DNA from: Balanoglossus misakiensis
Taxonomy: Eukaryota; Hemichordata
NCBI GenBank assembly: GCA_040954595.2
Contig: JBECUI020000025.1
Location: 124,001-188,000, forward strand
DNA: 64,000 nt
Direction: 5' to 3'
This document shows, piece by piece, positions 1-8,934 of this stretch (position 1 is the stretch's first letter; each line of letters starts with the position of its first letter). A program made the position numbers and the translations under genes. The notes beneath the pieces were generated by a model, which worked only from the letters and a program-made list of their open reading frames with translations, was not told where the DNA came from and searched no databases.

Positions 1-831
1 TACGGGAATGGGGTGAGTCTCTGCAAGAAAGCAATACATGAATTAAAGAAGCATGATATTCGTTGCGACCTGATTGATCTCAGAAGTCTTGTCCCTTGGG
101 ATAAAGAGGCTGTTATTCAGTCGGCAGAGAAAACAGGACATGTTATTATCTGTAGTGAAGATAATAAGACTTCAAGTTTTGCAGGAGAGGTTGCCGCTAC
201 CATTGCCGAATACGCCCGAACACCGGTACGGATACGCCGTATTATGCGGGAAGATACCTATGTACCGTGTAACTTCGCCAATCAACTGAAAGTTCTTCCA
301 TCCTATCAAAAAATACTGGAAACGGCGGTCTCAATGCTCTCGGGTCTTATCCAGTGGAAGAAGGATGCCCAGGCAAGCTCCGCAGGGGGTTTAGTAATTG
401 AAGCCCTTGGTTCCAGTCCCTCGGATGAATCGGTTACCGTTATAGAATGGAAGGTTGGACCTGGTAATACAATAAAGGAAGGGGATCTTCTTGCCGAACT
501 GGAAGCAGATAAGGCAGCATTTGACCTTCGCAGTCCTGCTGATGGAACGATTGATGAAATACTTGTCAATTCGGGCGAAACAGTTCCCATTGGAACCCCT
601 ATTCTTAATATTAGCACAGGAAATGAGGAATACGTTAAACCTATTACCAGAGAGGACCCGGGAACACCAATTATTACGGGAGTAATGAGATCAAGTGGAA
701 AAAAGAAAAGCGAACGGTTGGCACAAGGAATCCGGGAATTATTGCAGTTGCTGGGGTTACCGGTAGCCGCGTTGTATCAAATGCGGATATTGCAGAATAT
801 CTGCCTGAATGGGATGAGCAAGATATCGTAA
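1..831 (+). CDS. 2-oxoacid dehydrogenase E1 (transketolase C-terminal part) with lipoyl domain, 5'-truncated by the window
   Basis: The frame is open from base 1 (Tyr-Gly-Asn-Gly-Val, the usual start of the E1-beta transketolase C-terminal domain), so most of the gene lies outside the window. Codons 1 to about 110 match that domain (DLRSLVPWD, then HVIICSEDN). After a short linker, about codons 130-205 form a biotinyl/lipoyl domain with the modifiable Lys in EADKAAF and the SPADGTI turn. The enzyme would decarboxylate a 2-oxo acid (pyruvate or branched-chain) with thiamine diphosphate and pass the acyl group to a lipoyl arm; a lipoyl domain fused to E1 rather than E2 is unusual. The frame ends at 829-831, but the last ~40 codons look like out-of-frame KAS III sequence, so the natural product probably continues by a -1 shift at 699-705. 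The substrate cannot be read from this part. Confidence 0.8.
   Translation, partial: YGNGVSLCKKAIHELKKHDIRCDLIDLRSLVPWDKEAVIQSAEKTGHVIICSEDNKTSSFAGEVAATIAEYARTPVRIRRIMREDTYVPCNFANQLKVLPSYQKILETAVSMLSGLIQWKKDAQASSAGGLVIEALGSSPSDESVTVIEWKVGPGNTIKEGDLLAELEADKAAFDLRSPADGTIDEILVNSGETVPIGTPILNISTGNEEYVKPITREDPGTPIITGVMRSSGKKKSERLAQGIRELLQLLGLPVAALYQMRILQNICLNGMSKIS
699..705 (+). other. Candidate programmed -1 frameshift site A AAA AAG
   Basis: In the frame of the upstream E1/lipoyl gene the bases read GGA AAA AAG, giving an exact A AAA AAG heptamer, the slippery sequence of E. coli dnaX. A -1 slip moves the ribosome into the frame that encodes the downstream KAS III domain, which has no start codon of its own. 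A GGGAG stretch at 678-682 could act as an upstream Shine-Dalgarno stimulator, although it is farther away than in dnaX. No strong stem is visible at the usual 5-9 base distance; a GGTTACCGGTAGCC quasi-palindrome lies at 755-768. Alternatives are a true indel mutation or an assembly error in the 6-A run. Confidence 0.55.
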
Positions 832-1817
832 AGCGAACGGGGATTGAAACACGCAGATGGGTTAACAACGAAGAAACCGCGTTAACAATGGCGGTTGCTG
901 CCTGCAAGAAGTTGTTTCAAAAACAAGATATTACCCTATACGATATTGATGCTATTGTCTGTACCACTGGTACACCTATAGCATTTACCCCATCCATGGC
1001 AACAAGTATCCATTATGAGTTATCAAAAGATCTGCCAGAGCCTAAAGAGGTGGAAGCATTTGATGTCATTGCTGCCTGTTCGGGATACATATACGGCCTA
1101 AAACTTGTCTATGATGACTTAATGCTCCGCCCTAAAAAGAAGATACTTCTTGTTACGACTGAAGTCTTATCTAAAAAAATAGATGTGAACGATCCGGGAA
1201 CCGCTCCTATCTTTGCCGACGCAGCGACTGCGAGTCTGATCGGCGGGAACAAGTATAAAAAATGGTTCCGGGCTGAAATATATCAGCCTACTCTCTCCGC
1301 ACAAGGTGTGCCGCATGAGTACTTGCTTGTACCATCGCAAAATGATAAGTACATACAAATGAACGGACAGTACGTCTTCGTTGAAGCTATAAAGAATATG
1401 ATAAAGGTCCTTACGCAAGCATGTGAAAAGGCGAAAATTCGTACTGACCAACTTGATTTATTGGTGCCACATCAAGCAAATCAGAGAATACTTGATATGA
1501 TTGCCCAAAAACTCAGGGTAGCAAAAGAACGAGTATTTACCAATATTAAAAACCTCGGAAATACATCGTCTAGCACCATTCCTCTCTGTTTGGAAACATT
1601 GCTTGAACAACAACGCAATAATGAACTATTCGGTCTCGTTGCCTTTGGAGGCGGGTTTACATATGGTGGTGCCGTGCTCAAAATGACAAAACCACGAGCA
1701 ACTATAGCAGAGAAGATACGGGATGCGGCGAAACAAATACAAACCAAAAAATTTGTTCAAACTGCCTTGAAACGTACGAGAGATACCATAGAAAAAATTA
1801 AACACGATAAAAAATAA
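705..1817 (+). CDS. 3-oxoacyl-ACP synthase III (KAS III) domain, fused by -1 frameshift to the upstream E1/lipoyl protein
   Basis: The frame is open from 639, but it holds no ATG, GTG or TTG before 888. Recognisable KAS III sequence begins around 735 (IIAVAGVTGSRVVSN, then VKRTGIETRRW), so starting at 888 would delete about 50 conserved residues. All three catalytic residues are present: Cys in DVIAACSGYIYGL, His in VPHQANQRI and Asn in NLGNTSSSTIP; the C-terminal glycine-rich GGGFTYGGA is also intact. KAS III condenses an acyl-CoA primer with malonyl-ACP to start fatty-acid or polyketide-like chains. Joined to an E1/lipoyl unit, it could receive a primer made from a 2-oxo acid, for example a branched-chain one (inference). 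A basic tail of about 45 residues follows the domain. The coordinates start at the first codon after the proposed slip. Family assignment is firm; the mode of expression is not. Confidence 0.8.
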   Translation, partial: EKRTVGTRNPGIIAVAGVTGSRVVSNADIAEYLPEWDEQDIVKRTGIETRRWVNNEETALTMAVAACKKLFQKQDITLYDIDAIVCTTGTPIAFTPSMATSIHYELSKDLPEPKEVEAFDVIAACSGYIYGLKLVYDDLMLRPKKKILLVTTEVLSKKIDVNDPGTAPIFADAATASLIGGNKYKKWFRAEIYQPTLSAQGVPHEYLLVPSQNDKYIQMNGQYVFVEAIKNMIKVLTQACEKAKIRTDQLDLLVPHQANQRILDMIAQKLRVAKERVFTNIKNLGNTSSSTIPLCLETLLEQQRNNELFGLVAFGGGFTYGGAVLKMTKPRATIAEKIRDAAKQIQTKKFVQTALKRTRDTIEKIKHDKK

Positions 1818-2268
1818 ATGCGCCCGGAAGGGAAGGGGTACCCATAGGCGCATAAGTAGGCTTACTGAATGACTAACCAGAAATACACTATGCACATTAA
1901 TTAGTCATGCATAATATATATACAATACTCAATGAAAAAGGTTACGAGAATTAGCTTCTTTTGGACTTAAATTGTAAATCAATTGAGTTCATGCAACAAC
2001 ACAGATTTGTTCAAACTGCCTTGAAACCCATAAGAAAAATTAAATCCGACAAGGGATAAGGGATAAAAGGATAAGGGATAAAAAAAATGCGCCCGGAGGG
2101 AAAGGAGGGGACCCTGGGGCGCGTGTGTAGGCTTACAAATGACTAATTGCCGTGTACACAATAATTAGTCATGCATAATATATATACAATACTCGATGAA
2201 AAAGGTTACACCAATTAGCTTTTTTTCGGGTTAAATTGTAAAGCAATTGAGTTCATGCAATAGCGCAG
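1751..2268. repeat. Imperfect tandem duplication of the KAS III 3' end - intergenic - msrB 3' end unit
   Basis: Unit 1 (1751-2004) and unit 2 (2005-2268) share ATTTGTTCAAACTGCCTTGAAAC at their left, a TGCGCCCGGA...GGCGC hairpin, GTAGGCTTAC, an ATGACTAA...TTAGTCAT inverted repeat (1869-1876/1901-1908; 10-bp arms at 2139-2148/2163-2172 in unit 2), GCATAATATATATACAATACTC and a right end matching the antisense of the msrB C-terminal codons. The offset grows from 254 to 264 bases through indels. Unit 1 therefore carries a fossil msrB 3' end and unit 2 a fossil KAS III 3' end. This accounts for the 400-base gene-free stretch 1818-2214; I see no other gene in it. Confidence 0.8.
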
Positions 2269-2769
2269 TCCAGTTGGTGCCGGCCCGTCAAAAAAGACAT
2301 GCCCGAGATGAGAGCCACTCTGACTATCCATAACCTCTATACGTGTCGAAAAGAGGCTTTTATCAATGGCGTATACAAGCGCATCCTTGTTAATTGGTTC
2401 ATAAAAACTAGGCCATCCGGTACCGGAATCGTATTTACTCTCGGAACTAAAAAGTTCTTGCCCGGTTGCTGCTGAGTGATACATGCCACTCTCAGAATGC
2501 TTGTCATATTCTCCAGTAAAAGAACGTTCTGTTCCTTTCTGCCGTAAAATGTAGTACTGTTCCTTAGACAATTTCTCTTGCCATTGTTTGTTGGTCTTTA
2601 CTACGGGAAAAACATGATCCTCATTGATAAAACGTCCTTCAAAGTATTGCCGAGCCTCCGAAGAGAGTCCTCGCAATATTTTATCTTGTTCTGCATCCAT
2701 TACTGTACTTCCTTCTGCATAAGCAAAAAGTATAGGCACTAATAAAAACAATGTTATTGCTATTCTCAT
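2215..2769 (-). CDS. msrB: Exported peptide-methionine (R)-S-oxide reductase
   Basis: MsrB reduces methionine-R-sulfoxide in proteins. The 184-aa product carries the MsrB core SGTGWPSF, then GSHLGHVF, DGPAPTGLRYCMNS with the catalytic Cys near residue 172. The four zinc-binding Cys of many MsrB proteins are absent: YHSAATGQELF stands where YxCxxCgxxLF is usual, and Thr replaces the usual resolving Cys in SGcGWPSF. An N-terminal hydrophobic stretch (residues 3-18, ending AYAEG) looks like a cleavable signal peptide, so the enzyme probably repairs periplasmic or envelope proteins. ATG follows the hisI stop by 3 bases, with GGTG as a modest ribosome site, so the two genes form an operon. The 3' end is part of the tandem duplication downstream. 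Confidence 0.9.
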   Translation of the reverse strand: MRIAITLFLLVPILFAYAEGSTVMDAEQDKILRGLSSEARQYFEGRFINEDHVFPVVKTNKQWQEKLSKEQYYILRQKGTERSFTGEYDKHSESGMYHSAATGQELFSSESKYDSGTGWPSFYEPINKDALVYAIDKSLFSTRIEVMDSQSGSHLGHVFFDGPAPTGLRYCMNSIALQFNPKKS

Positions 2770-2772
2770 ACT

Positions 2773-3231
2773 TTACACCTGTGTTGGGTTCTCCATACCC
2801 CGATACACAAACTCGGGATCAAAAACCTTTTCCTTTTCCTTAAATTCCAGCTGTACGGTGCCATCACCATTATGACATACCGAACGATAAAAACAGCTCC
2901 GATACCCCACGTGGCAACTTGCACCACCTGAAATTTCAACAAGTATCCAAATCGTATCCTGATCGTCATCAATACGCATCTCGCATATCTTCTGCCTTAA
3001 CCCGCTACTCTCACCCTTACGCCACAGTGCGTTTCGACTTCTACTATAATACACGGCATATCCACTCTGAATTGTTTCTTTCAACGCATCAGGATTCATA
3101 TATCCATGCATTAATACTTCGCCACTACGGTAGTCGGTAGTAACAACGGGAATAAGATTGTGCTTGTTAAATTTCGGCGCAAAATCTTTACCTTCTTCTA
3201 CTTGTTTTACGCTTATTCGCTTTGCAAACAT
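2773..3231 (-). CDS. hisI: Phosphoribosyl-AMP cyclohydrolase
   Basis: HisI opens the adenine ring of phosphoribosyl-AMP, the third step of histidine synthesis. The 152-aa product shows the family core HGYMNPDALKETIQSG, then YSRSRNALWRKGESSG, and the metal-binding Cys region around SCHVGYRSCFYR. The start is placed at MFAKRISV; the frame extends to 3297, but the extra residues (MQFFYISTCHL...) do not resemble HisI. No strong ribosome site is visible. It is a stand-alone HisI without a HisE domain, and no other his gene is in the window. It lies directly upstream of msrB. Confidence 0.88.
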   Translation of the reverse strand: MFAKRISVKQVEEGKDFAPKFNKHNLIPVVTTDYRSGEVLMHGYMNPDALKETIQSGYAVYYSRSRNALWRKGESSGLRQKICEMRIDDDQDTIWILVEISGGASCHVGYRSCFYRSVCHNGDGTVQLEFKEKEKVFDPEFVYRGMENPTQV

Positions 3232-3366
3232 AATATCTATGTATAAATTATAGTACATAATACGTAAATGGCAAGTGGAAATATAAAAAAATTGCACTTT
3301 TATGCAATATAAAAGCTAATTACTTGCCAGATCGGTACAAATTCACAGCAGTCTCATTCCGGAAAA

Positions 3367-6300
3367 CTATTGAACTGTAATGGCAACCCTTACTTCCGGG
3401 GGAGTAACATAATCCAAAGTGTTTGCCCGGATTACAATAGTGTACACGGATGGGGTCGTTCCTGCGAGTACCGATATAGTATTGCCATCAATGGAAAAGT
3501 AGTTGTTATCTTCAATATCTGTCGGAAGAATATAGGGGCTCTCTGCGTTGAGATGCTCCATAAATGCATTACTCTGTGCTGTAAGCACTATTTCCTCTTG
3601 TGCGGTAACAGTATCCAATACAATATACCAAGGACCAAGGTTTTGGTTAAACCAATCTGCCTGGTAGAACATCCAACGTGCATCCCTTACCGCCTGGACA
3701 TTCCACCTACTAATGTCCGCATTAAAAGATATGGCATAATTAAACATCCTTTGCATATTAGTTACATTACCCACATTCCAGTTAGCAATATCCGCAGTAA
3801 ATGACATGGCCTCACTAAACATGCCTTCCATATTAATTACATTCTCCACATTCCAATTAGCAATATCCCCATTAAAAGATAATGCAACGTCAAACATGCG
3901 TTGCATATTGCTTACAGTCCCTACGTTCCAGTTGTTAAGATCCCTGTTAAAAGCACTGGCATCCTTGAACATATAAGACATGTCGGTTACCTGTCCTACA
4001 TCCCATCCACTAATATTGCCATTAAAAGAAGTTGCATAACTGAACATCTGCTGCATATTGCTTACATTCTCTACGTTCCAGTTGTTAAGATCCCTGTTAA
4101 AAGCACGGGCATTCTTGAACATATAAGACATGTCGACTACCCGACCTACATCCCACCCGCTAATATTTCCATTAAAGATTTCTGCAGCTTGGAACATGGA
4201 AGACATGTTCCTTACATTAGACACATCCCAGAGTGCAAGATTCTCATTAAAATTAGGGGCATTATCAAACATATGAGACATATCTACTACTTGACTGACA
4301 TTCCAGAACCCAATATTTCCGCTAAAGCTATTGGCTTCACGAAACATATGGGACATATCCGTTACATCACCTACATCCCAAGAACTTATGTTTGCGTTAA
4401 AAGCATGTCCACCATGGAACATATGGGACATGTTCGTTACATTACCTACCTTCCATGAACTTATATTTCCGTTAAACCTTCGGGCACCATAAAACATATA
4501 AGACATGTCCGATACATTACTTACATCCCAAACATCAATATTGGCATTAAAATTGCTGGCATTATAAAACATATAAGATAGATTTTCTACTTTACTCAGG
4601 TTGGGAACATCTGTTGCACTCATGCGCATGTTAAAAGCACCTGAAAACATGCCTTCCATGCTGGTCCATTCTGCTGTTCCCCACTGTACCACATTGCTGA
4701 GTGACGCATATGTTGGCATACATTGCATCTGGGTTATTTCGGATGATATTCGTATTGTGTAATTGCCTGTTACATAATATATATGGCTTTGCGGATTATT
4801 AAGTGTAGCGGCAGTAACTATCTCTATTGGAGTGCCATCTCCCCAATTAATCTCTATGTTACTCCCAGCAATGGGTAGTTCTACAGCATGAAGACTGGTC
4901 AAGCGGTTGTAGTAATAGTACCAGTCAGTTATAAATACATCCGTACTCGTGGCTTCCAGCTCTACTATGTTTTTTAGTGCTGTCTGATTGTTCTTGCTGA
5001 CTATTGTATCTCCCGTATAGGATATGAGTGGAAGCTCTACTTTTCTTATCGGCCGACTAATTATTAGTCGCAGTATCGTTGCATCCATGGGCTCTACTGT
5101 AACTGCAGTAACCGTCGGGTTATCTTCGACCCCTGATATACGGAAGGCACTGGGATCTGTTCCAAGCACTTCTGCTTCTTCACTCAAAGTAATCAATAAA
5201 CTGCCATCTTGATCTATTAATCCGCTTATTGCCTCTAGCCTGTCCTCTGCTACATGAATAGTAACTGTTATTTCCGGGGGTGATGTGCCAAATGTATTTC
5301 CGTTTGCTTGAATAGTAACTGTATACTGATCGGACTGCAGACTGGCTGGAACAGAAAGAATTGTACCATTTAATATGAATAGATCATTGTCGACAAGCCC
5401 TGTCGGTAATACGAACGGAGAAGTTCTGCTCAAATGTTCGGTAAAAACATTACTCTGAGTGGTAAGGTGAACAGGAGATAGATCATTTACAATAATAGGT
5501 TCCGTACCCGGTACAATGTACCAAGGACCAAGATTTTGATTAAAATCCCTTGCTCCAGTAAACATGTCGCGCGCATGATCTACGTTTCGCACATCCCAGC
5601 CGCTTATATCGGCATTAAAAGAAACAGCATTTTGGAACATGTCTCCCATATTGCTTACATTACGAACATCCCAGCCCCCTATGTCGGCATTAAAAGAGCT
5701 GGCATCTAAAAACATACCTTTCATATTGCTTACTTTGCTCAGATTCCATGCAGCAATATTTCCATTAAAGGAATTCGCCTGATTAAACATGTACTGCATA
5801 TCAACTACATTCCCCACATCCCAACTTCCAATATTTCCATTAAAAAGGTATGCATTACTGAACATGTACGCCATGTTTTTTACATGAGAAACATCCCAAC
5901 CTTCCAAGTTTCTACTAAATGAGCTTGCATCTGCAAACATAAAATACATGCTAACTACATTGGAAACTTTCCAGTTAGAAATATCTGCATTAAAACTTAC
6001 TGCACCAGTAAACATGGAATCCATATATATAACGTTCTCAACGTTCCAGCTGCTAATATCAGCATTAAAAGCTCTCGCATACTGAAACATACTGCTCATA
6101 TTGCTTACATTGCTTACATTCCAGCTACTGATATTCCCATTAAAGGAACTTGCATCTTGAAACATGGATGTCATATCAAGCACATTTCCAACGTCCCACC
6201 TACCAATCTCTTCATTAAAATTGTATGAATACGCAAACATACCTGCCATGCTTGTTACATTGGATACGTCCCAGTTGCTAATGCCTATGTACTGCGCATC

Positions 6301-8718
6301 AGTAGTGATAAACATATGTTCCATATTAGTTACATTGGATACGTCCCAGTTGCTAATGTCTATGTTTAGCGTATCAATGGTGGAAAACATACCTTTCATA
6401 GTAGTTACATTGGATACGTCCCAGTTGCTAATGTCTATGTCCAGCGTATCAATATAAGAAAACAAACCTTCCATATTGCTTACATTGGATACATTCCAGT
6501 CATTAAAATTTCCATGTAATGCTGCAACACGAGCAAACATTTCTCTCATATTACGTACTCTATCAAGATTGGGAACATCGGAGGATTCAACTTGCATATT
6601 GGTCGATCCTCTAAACATCTGCTCCATATTTGCCCATTGTGCACTACCCCATTGCTCAATGCTTTGTAACTTTTTTCCGGATGGTGAATAGTAGTTTGAA
6701 TATTCCGCTCCTAGTTTCATCCGTGTTATAGCTGATGATACGAGTACGGTGTAGGTCTTCGCTACCGTATAGGTATGCCTTTGTGGAATACCTACTGTCG
6801 CAGACGCAAGGGTTTCTATTGCAGAACCATCGCCCCAATTAATAGCGATATTAACGCCGCTAATAGGTAACTCAAACATTTCTCCATCACTTGCTATGTT
6901 CCACGTGCTGACAAAGGCATGTATATGAATAGCTTCCTGGTCGACAAAGGATTCCAGCATAACTCCTGTTGAAGCACTAACTAATGTATCGCCCGTGTAG
7001 GATATTCGCGGTATTTCTACCTCGCCTATTTGTCCGGTTCCATTATCCAACGTTAACAGTATTTGCATGGCATCTACCGTACTTACTTCCGTAACTGTCA
7101 AATCATTTTCAGTGCCCGATATATGAAATGCACTTGGATCTGTTCCCCTGTCTACTACCTGCTCGGAAATGAACAGCATTATATTGCCGTTTGGCAACAC
7201 TCTTGCCTTTTTTACCTGTGGTACGGGTTGATCAAGTTTTATCGACATAGTTGCTTCACTATGTTCCGCAGTTCCTATTTCATTTATTGCCGCAACTGTA
7301 AATGTATAACTCTTGCGCCAGTCTAAGCCAGTTACTATGGCTTGTGGCATAAGATCTTGGTCGGCTCTGACTGATAAATCGACTCTTGCGTCCTTGGTGG
7401 GGATAGTGCCTTCATCTGAGTAATAGATCTCATACCCTGTAATGGGAATACCTCCATGATACGGTGTCTCCCATGTCAGCAGCACTTCTCTTTCTTCCAT
7501 AATTTCTGCCAGCGGTGCGTTGGAGATTTTATCGGGTGCTGTTGGGCTGGTATTCTCTCGTACTACAATAAACATGTATCTAGCACTCTGCCTCTCCAGA
7601 AAATCATGCCCAAAATAACGAAAAAGAAGAGGGACGCCATTGCTGGCATCAACTATATTATTAGAATTTCCCAGCTGACCAGCTATGGAAACAGCAAGAT
7701 GGGCATTGGCATATACTCCATCATAGGTAAATTGTAAAGTAGATAGATCAAAGGGAGTACGAGGATCCATATCCTCCGGTATGGGTAATTCTATGCGTCG
7801 ATCCTCTTGAATAACATTTGCAAGTCTTCCACTGGAATCTTCTGCGGCTATTACCCGTAATTCGGGATACCCTATGCGTAGAACATAGGAAACAGATCGA
7901 TTATTGATGGCATCAAAAAAAGTGTACTCTACTCCAGTACGTAGGTCTCTTACTTGGGTAGGAGTAACAATAACAGGATGGTTACTATTATAGGTAAAAA
8001 CCATAGAAGATAACGCAAATCTTTGTAAAGAGCTGCTTGGGATCTCGGCACTCAAGGGAAGGGTGGCATGTATGCTCTTTGGTTGTGTATATGATGATAT
8101 AATAACCTGTCCTTCTGCTGTATTATACCGCCGATCGGCATCAATAATAGTTAGACCGGTAACAATAAGAGGCTGCCCCTGAGTAATAGTAATATTGTAT
8201 ACACGATGTATCTGTGGTGCATCTCTTTTGATAAACTTATACTGCACTACTCCACGTTTCTCTGAGTTACCGGCAAATGTACTTCCTGAAACCTTCGTAA
8301 TAGTAAAGTCTGCAATGTTCTTTTTATATAATGTAAAACTTAATGGGGTATCTGCTGTAATGAGATCAGTTGCGAGTTCATCGTATGCAGTCGGATCAAC
8401 TATGGCATTATCCGGCAAAATGATATCAATGGTTCCGGAAGTAGATTCTTCTGCCTGATTAATATGCGCCCGAAAGCCTGCGATGCTCGTATCATAGGTT
8501 TTTTCACCTTGGGTAACATGCACATTGGAAATCTTCAATACTTCCATGGGTAATGTGCTCGCATTCTCACAAGCAGTCAACAATGCAAGGATTGCCAAGA
8601 GGATGTAAAAAAAAATAGAAGAGTTCAATACAACACGTAAAAATAGAAATGCTGTTTTATGAGTAACAAATTTTTTACTCGTTTGAGTCCAGATCTTCTC
8701 ACTAAACAGTTGCTTCAT
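3367..8718 (-). CDS. Giant BspA-like (DUF285 repeat) surface lipoprotein with FN3 and PKD-like domains
   Basis: This 1783-aa protein begins with a long basic leader, a hydrophobic segment and the lipobox LLTAC near residue 50, so it is a predicted lipoprotein. Residues ~55-390 look like Ig/cadherin-type repeats; ~395-500 is an FN3 domain. Two homologous halves follow, each with an LISYTGDT strand, a PKD-like INWGDG segment, a block of 25-residue DUF285 units (MF..A..FN.DIS.WDVSNV..M) and a cadherin-like tail. Block 1 (about residues 686-1056) has 15 units and block 2 (about 1346-1690) has 14, both closing with FNQNLGPWYIV. DUF285/BspA proteins are typically adhesins or host/matrix binders; the ligand here is unknown. 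An AGAGAGG ribosome site precedes the ATG; TTGATG-16-TATCAT at 8762-8789 is a weak promoter candidate. Confidence 0.88.
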   Translation of the reverse strand: MKQLFSEKIWTQTSKKFVTHKTAFLFLRVVLNSSIFFYILLAILALLTACENASTLPMEVLKISNVHVTQGEKTYDTSIAGFRAHINQAEESTSGTIDIILPDNAIVDPTAYDELATDLITADTPLSFTLYKKNIADFTITKVSGSTFAGNSEKRGVVQYKFIKRDAPQIHRVYNITITQGQPLIVTGLTIIDADRRYNTAEGQVIISSYTQPKSIHATLPLSAEIPSSSLQRFALSSMVFTYNSNHPVIVTPTQVRDLRTGVEYTFFDAINNRSVSYVLRIGYPELRVIAAEDSSGRLANVIQEDRRIELPIPEDMDPRTPFDLSTLQFTYDGVYANAHLAVSIAGQLGNSNNIVDASNGVPLLFRYFGHDFLERQSARYMFIVVRENTSPTAPDKISNAPLAEIMEEREVLLTWETPYHGGIPITGYEIYYSDEGTIPTKDARVDLSVRADQDLMPQAIVTGLDWRKSYTFTVAAINEIGTAEHSEATMSIKLDQPVPQVKKARVLPNGNIMLFISEQVVDRGTDPSAFHISGTENDLTVTEVSTVDAMQILLTLDNGTGQIGEVEIPRISYTGDTLVSASTGVMLESFVDQEAIHIHAFVSTWNIASDGEMFELPISGVNIAINWGDGSAIETLASATVGIPQRHTYTVAKTYTVLVSSAITRMKLGAEYSNYYSPSGKKLQSIEQWGSAQWANMEQMFRGSTNMQVESSDVPNLDRVRNMREMFARVAALHGNFNDWNVSNVSNMEGLFSYIDTLDIDISNWDVSNVTTMKGMFSTIDTLNIDISNWDVSNVTNMEHMFITTDAQYIGISNWDVSNVTSMAGMFAYSYNFNEEIGRWDVGNVLDMTSMFQDASSFNGNISSWNVSNVSNMSSMFQYARAFNADISSWNVENVIYMDSMFTGAVSFNADISNWKVSNVVSMYFMFADASSFSRNLEGWDVSHVKNMAYMFSNAYLFNGNIGSWDVGNVVDMQYMFNQANSFNGNIAAWNLSKVSNMKGMFLDASSFNADIGGWDVRNVSNMGDMFQNAVSFNADISGWDVRNVDHARDMFTGARDFNQNLGPWYIVPGTEPIIVNDLSPVHLTTQSNVFTEHLSRTSPFVLPTGLVDNDLFILNGTILSVPASLQSDQYTVTIQANGNTFGTSPPEITVTIHVAEDRLEAISGLIDQDGSLLITLSEEAEVLGTDPSAFRISGVEDNPTVTAVTVEPMDATILRLIISRPIRKVELPLISYTGDTIVSKNNQTALKNIVELEATSTDVFITDWYYYYNRLTSLHAVELPIAGSNIEINWGDGTPIEIVTAATLNNPQSHIYYVTGNYTIRISSEITQMQCMPTYASLSNVVQWGTAEWTSMEGMFSGAFNMRMSATDVPNLSKVENLSYMFYNASNFNANIDVWDVSNVSDMSYMFYGARRFNGNISSWKVGNVTNMSHMFHGGHAFNANISSWDVGDVTDMSHMFREANSFSGNIGFWNVSQVVDMSHMFDNAPNFNENLALWDVSNVRNMSSMFQAAEIFNGNISGWDVGRVVDMSYMFKNARAFNRDLNNWNVENVSNMQQMFSYATSFNGNISGWDVGQVTDMSYMFKDASAFNRDLNNWNVGTVSNMQRMFDVALSFNGDIANWNVENVINMEGMFSEAMSFTADIANWNVGNVTNMQRMFNYAISFNADISRWNVQAVRDARWMFYQADWFNQNLGPWYIVLDTVTAQEEIVLTAQSNAFMEHLNAESPYILPTDIEDNNYFSIDGNTISVLAGTTPSVYTIVIRANTLDYVTPPEVRVAITVQ

Positions 8719-8934
8719 CGTCTGCCGACCTCTCTTTGTCCTATGTTTTACAGTGCTTCTTATGATACGTAATACTAAAGAAACATCAAAAAAGCAAGCT
8801 AAAAAAATACATTTTTACAATAAATGTTTAGAAACAAGTTTCTTCTCTGTGTTTTTGCAGGGCATGTATATCTGCTGACACTAGGTTGGGATAAGAAAAT
8901 GATTTTTCCTCATGTCAACAGACTTCGGAAACTT

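Noticed and set aside
888-1817. KAS III as an independent gene starting at ATG 888
   Set aside because: This would remove GSRVVSN and VKRTGIETRRW, which are conserved N-terminal KAS III sequence encoded in the same frame just upstream, and no ribosome site precedes 888.
3232-3297. Extended N-terminus of HisI from 3297
   Set aside because: The extra residues (MQFFYISTCHL) have no counterpart in HisI, and the family start fits MFAKRISV at 3231.
3901-4458. Plus-strand open frames opposite the BspA-like gene
   Set aside because: They are regular shadows of the 25-residue repeats on the other strand, with low-complexity repetitive translation and no start signals.
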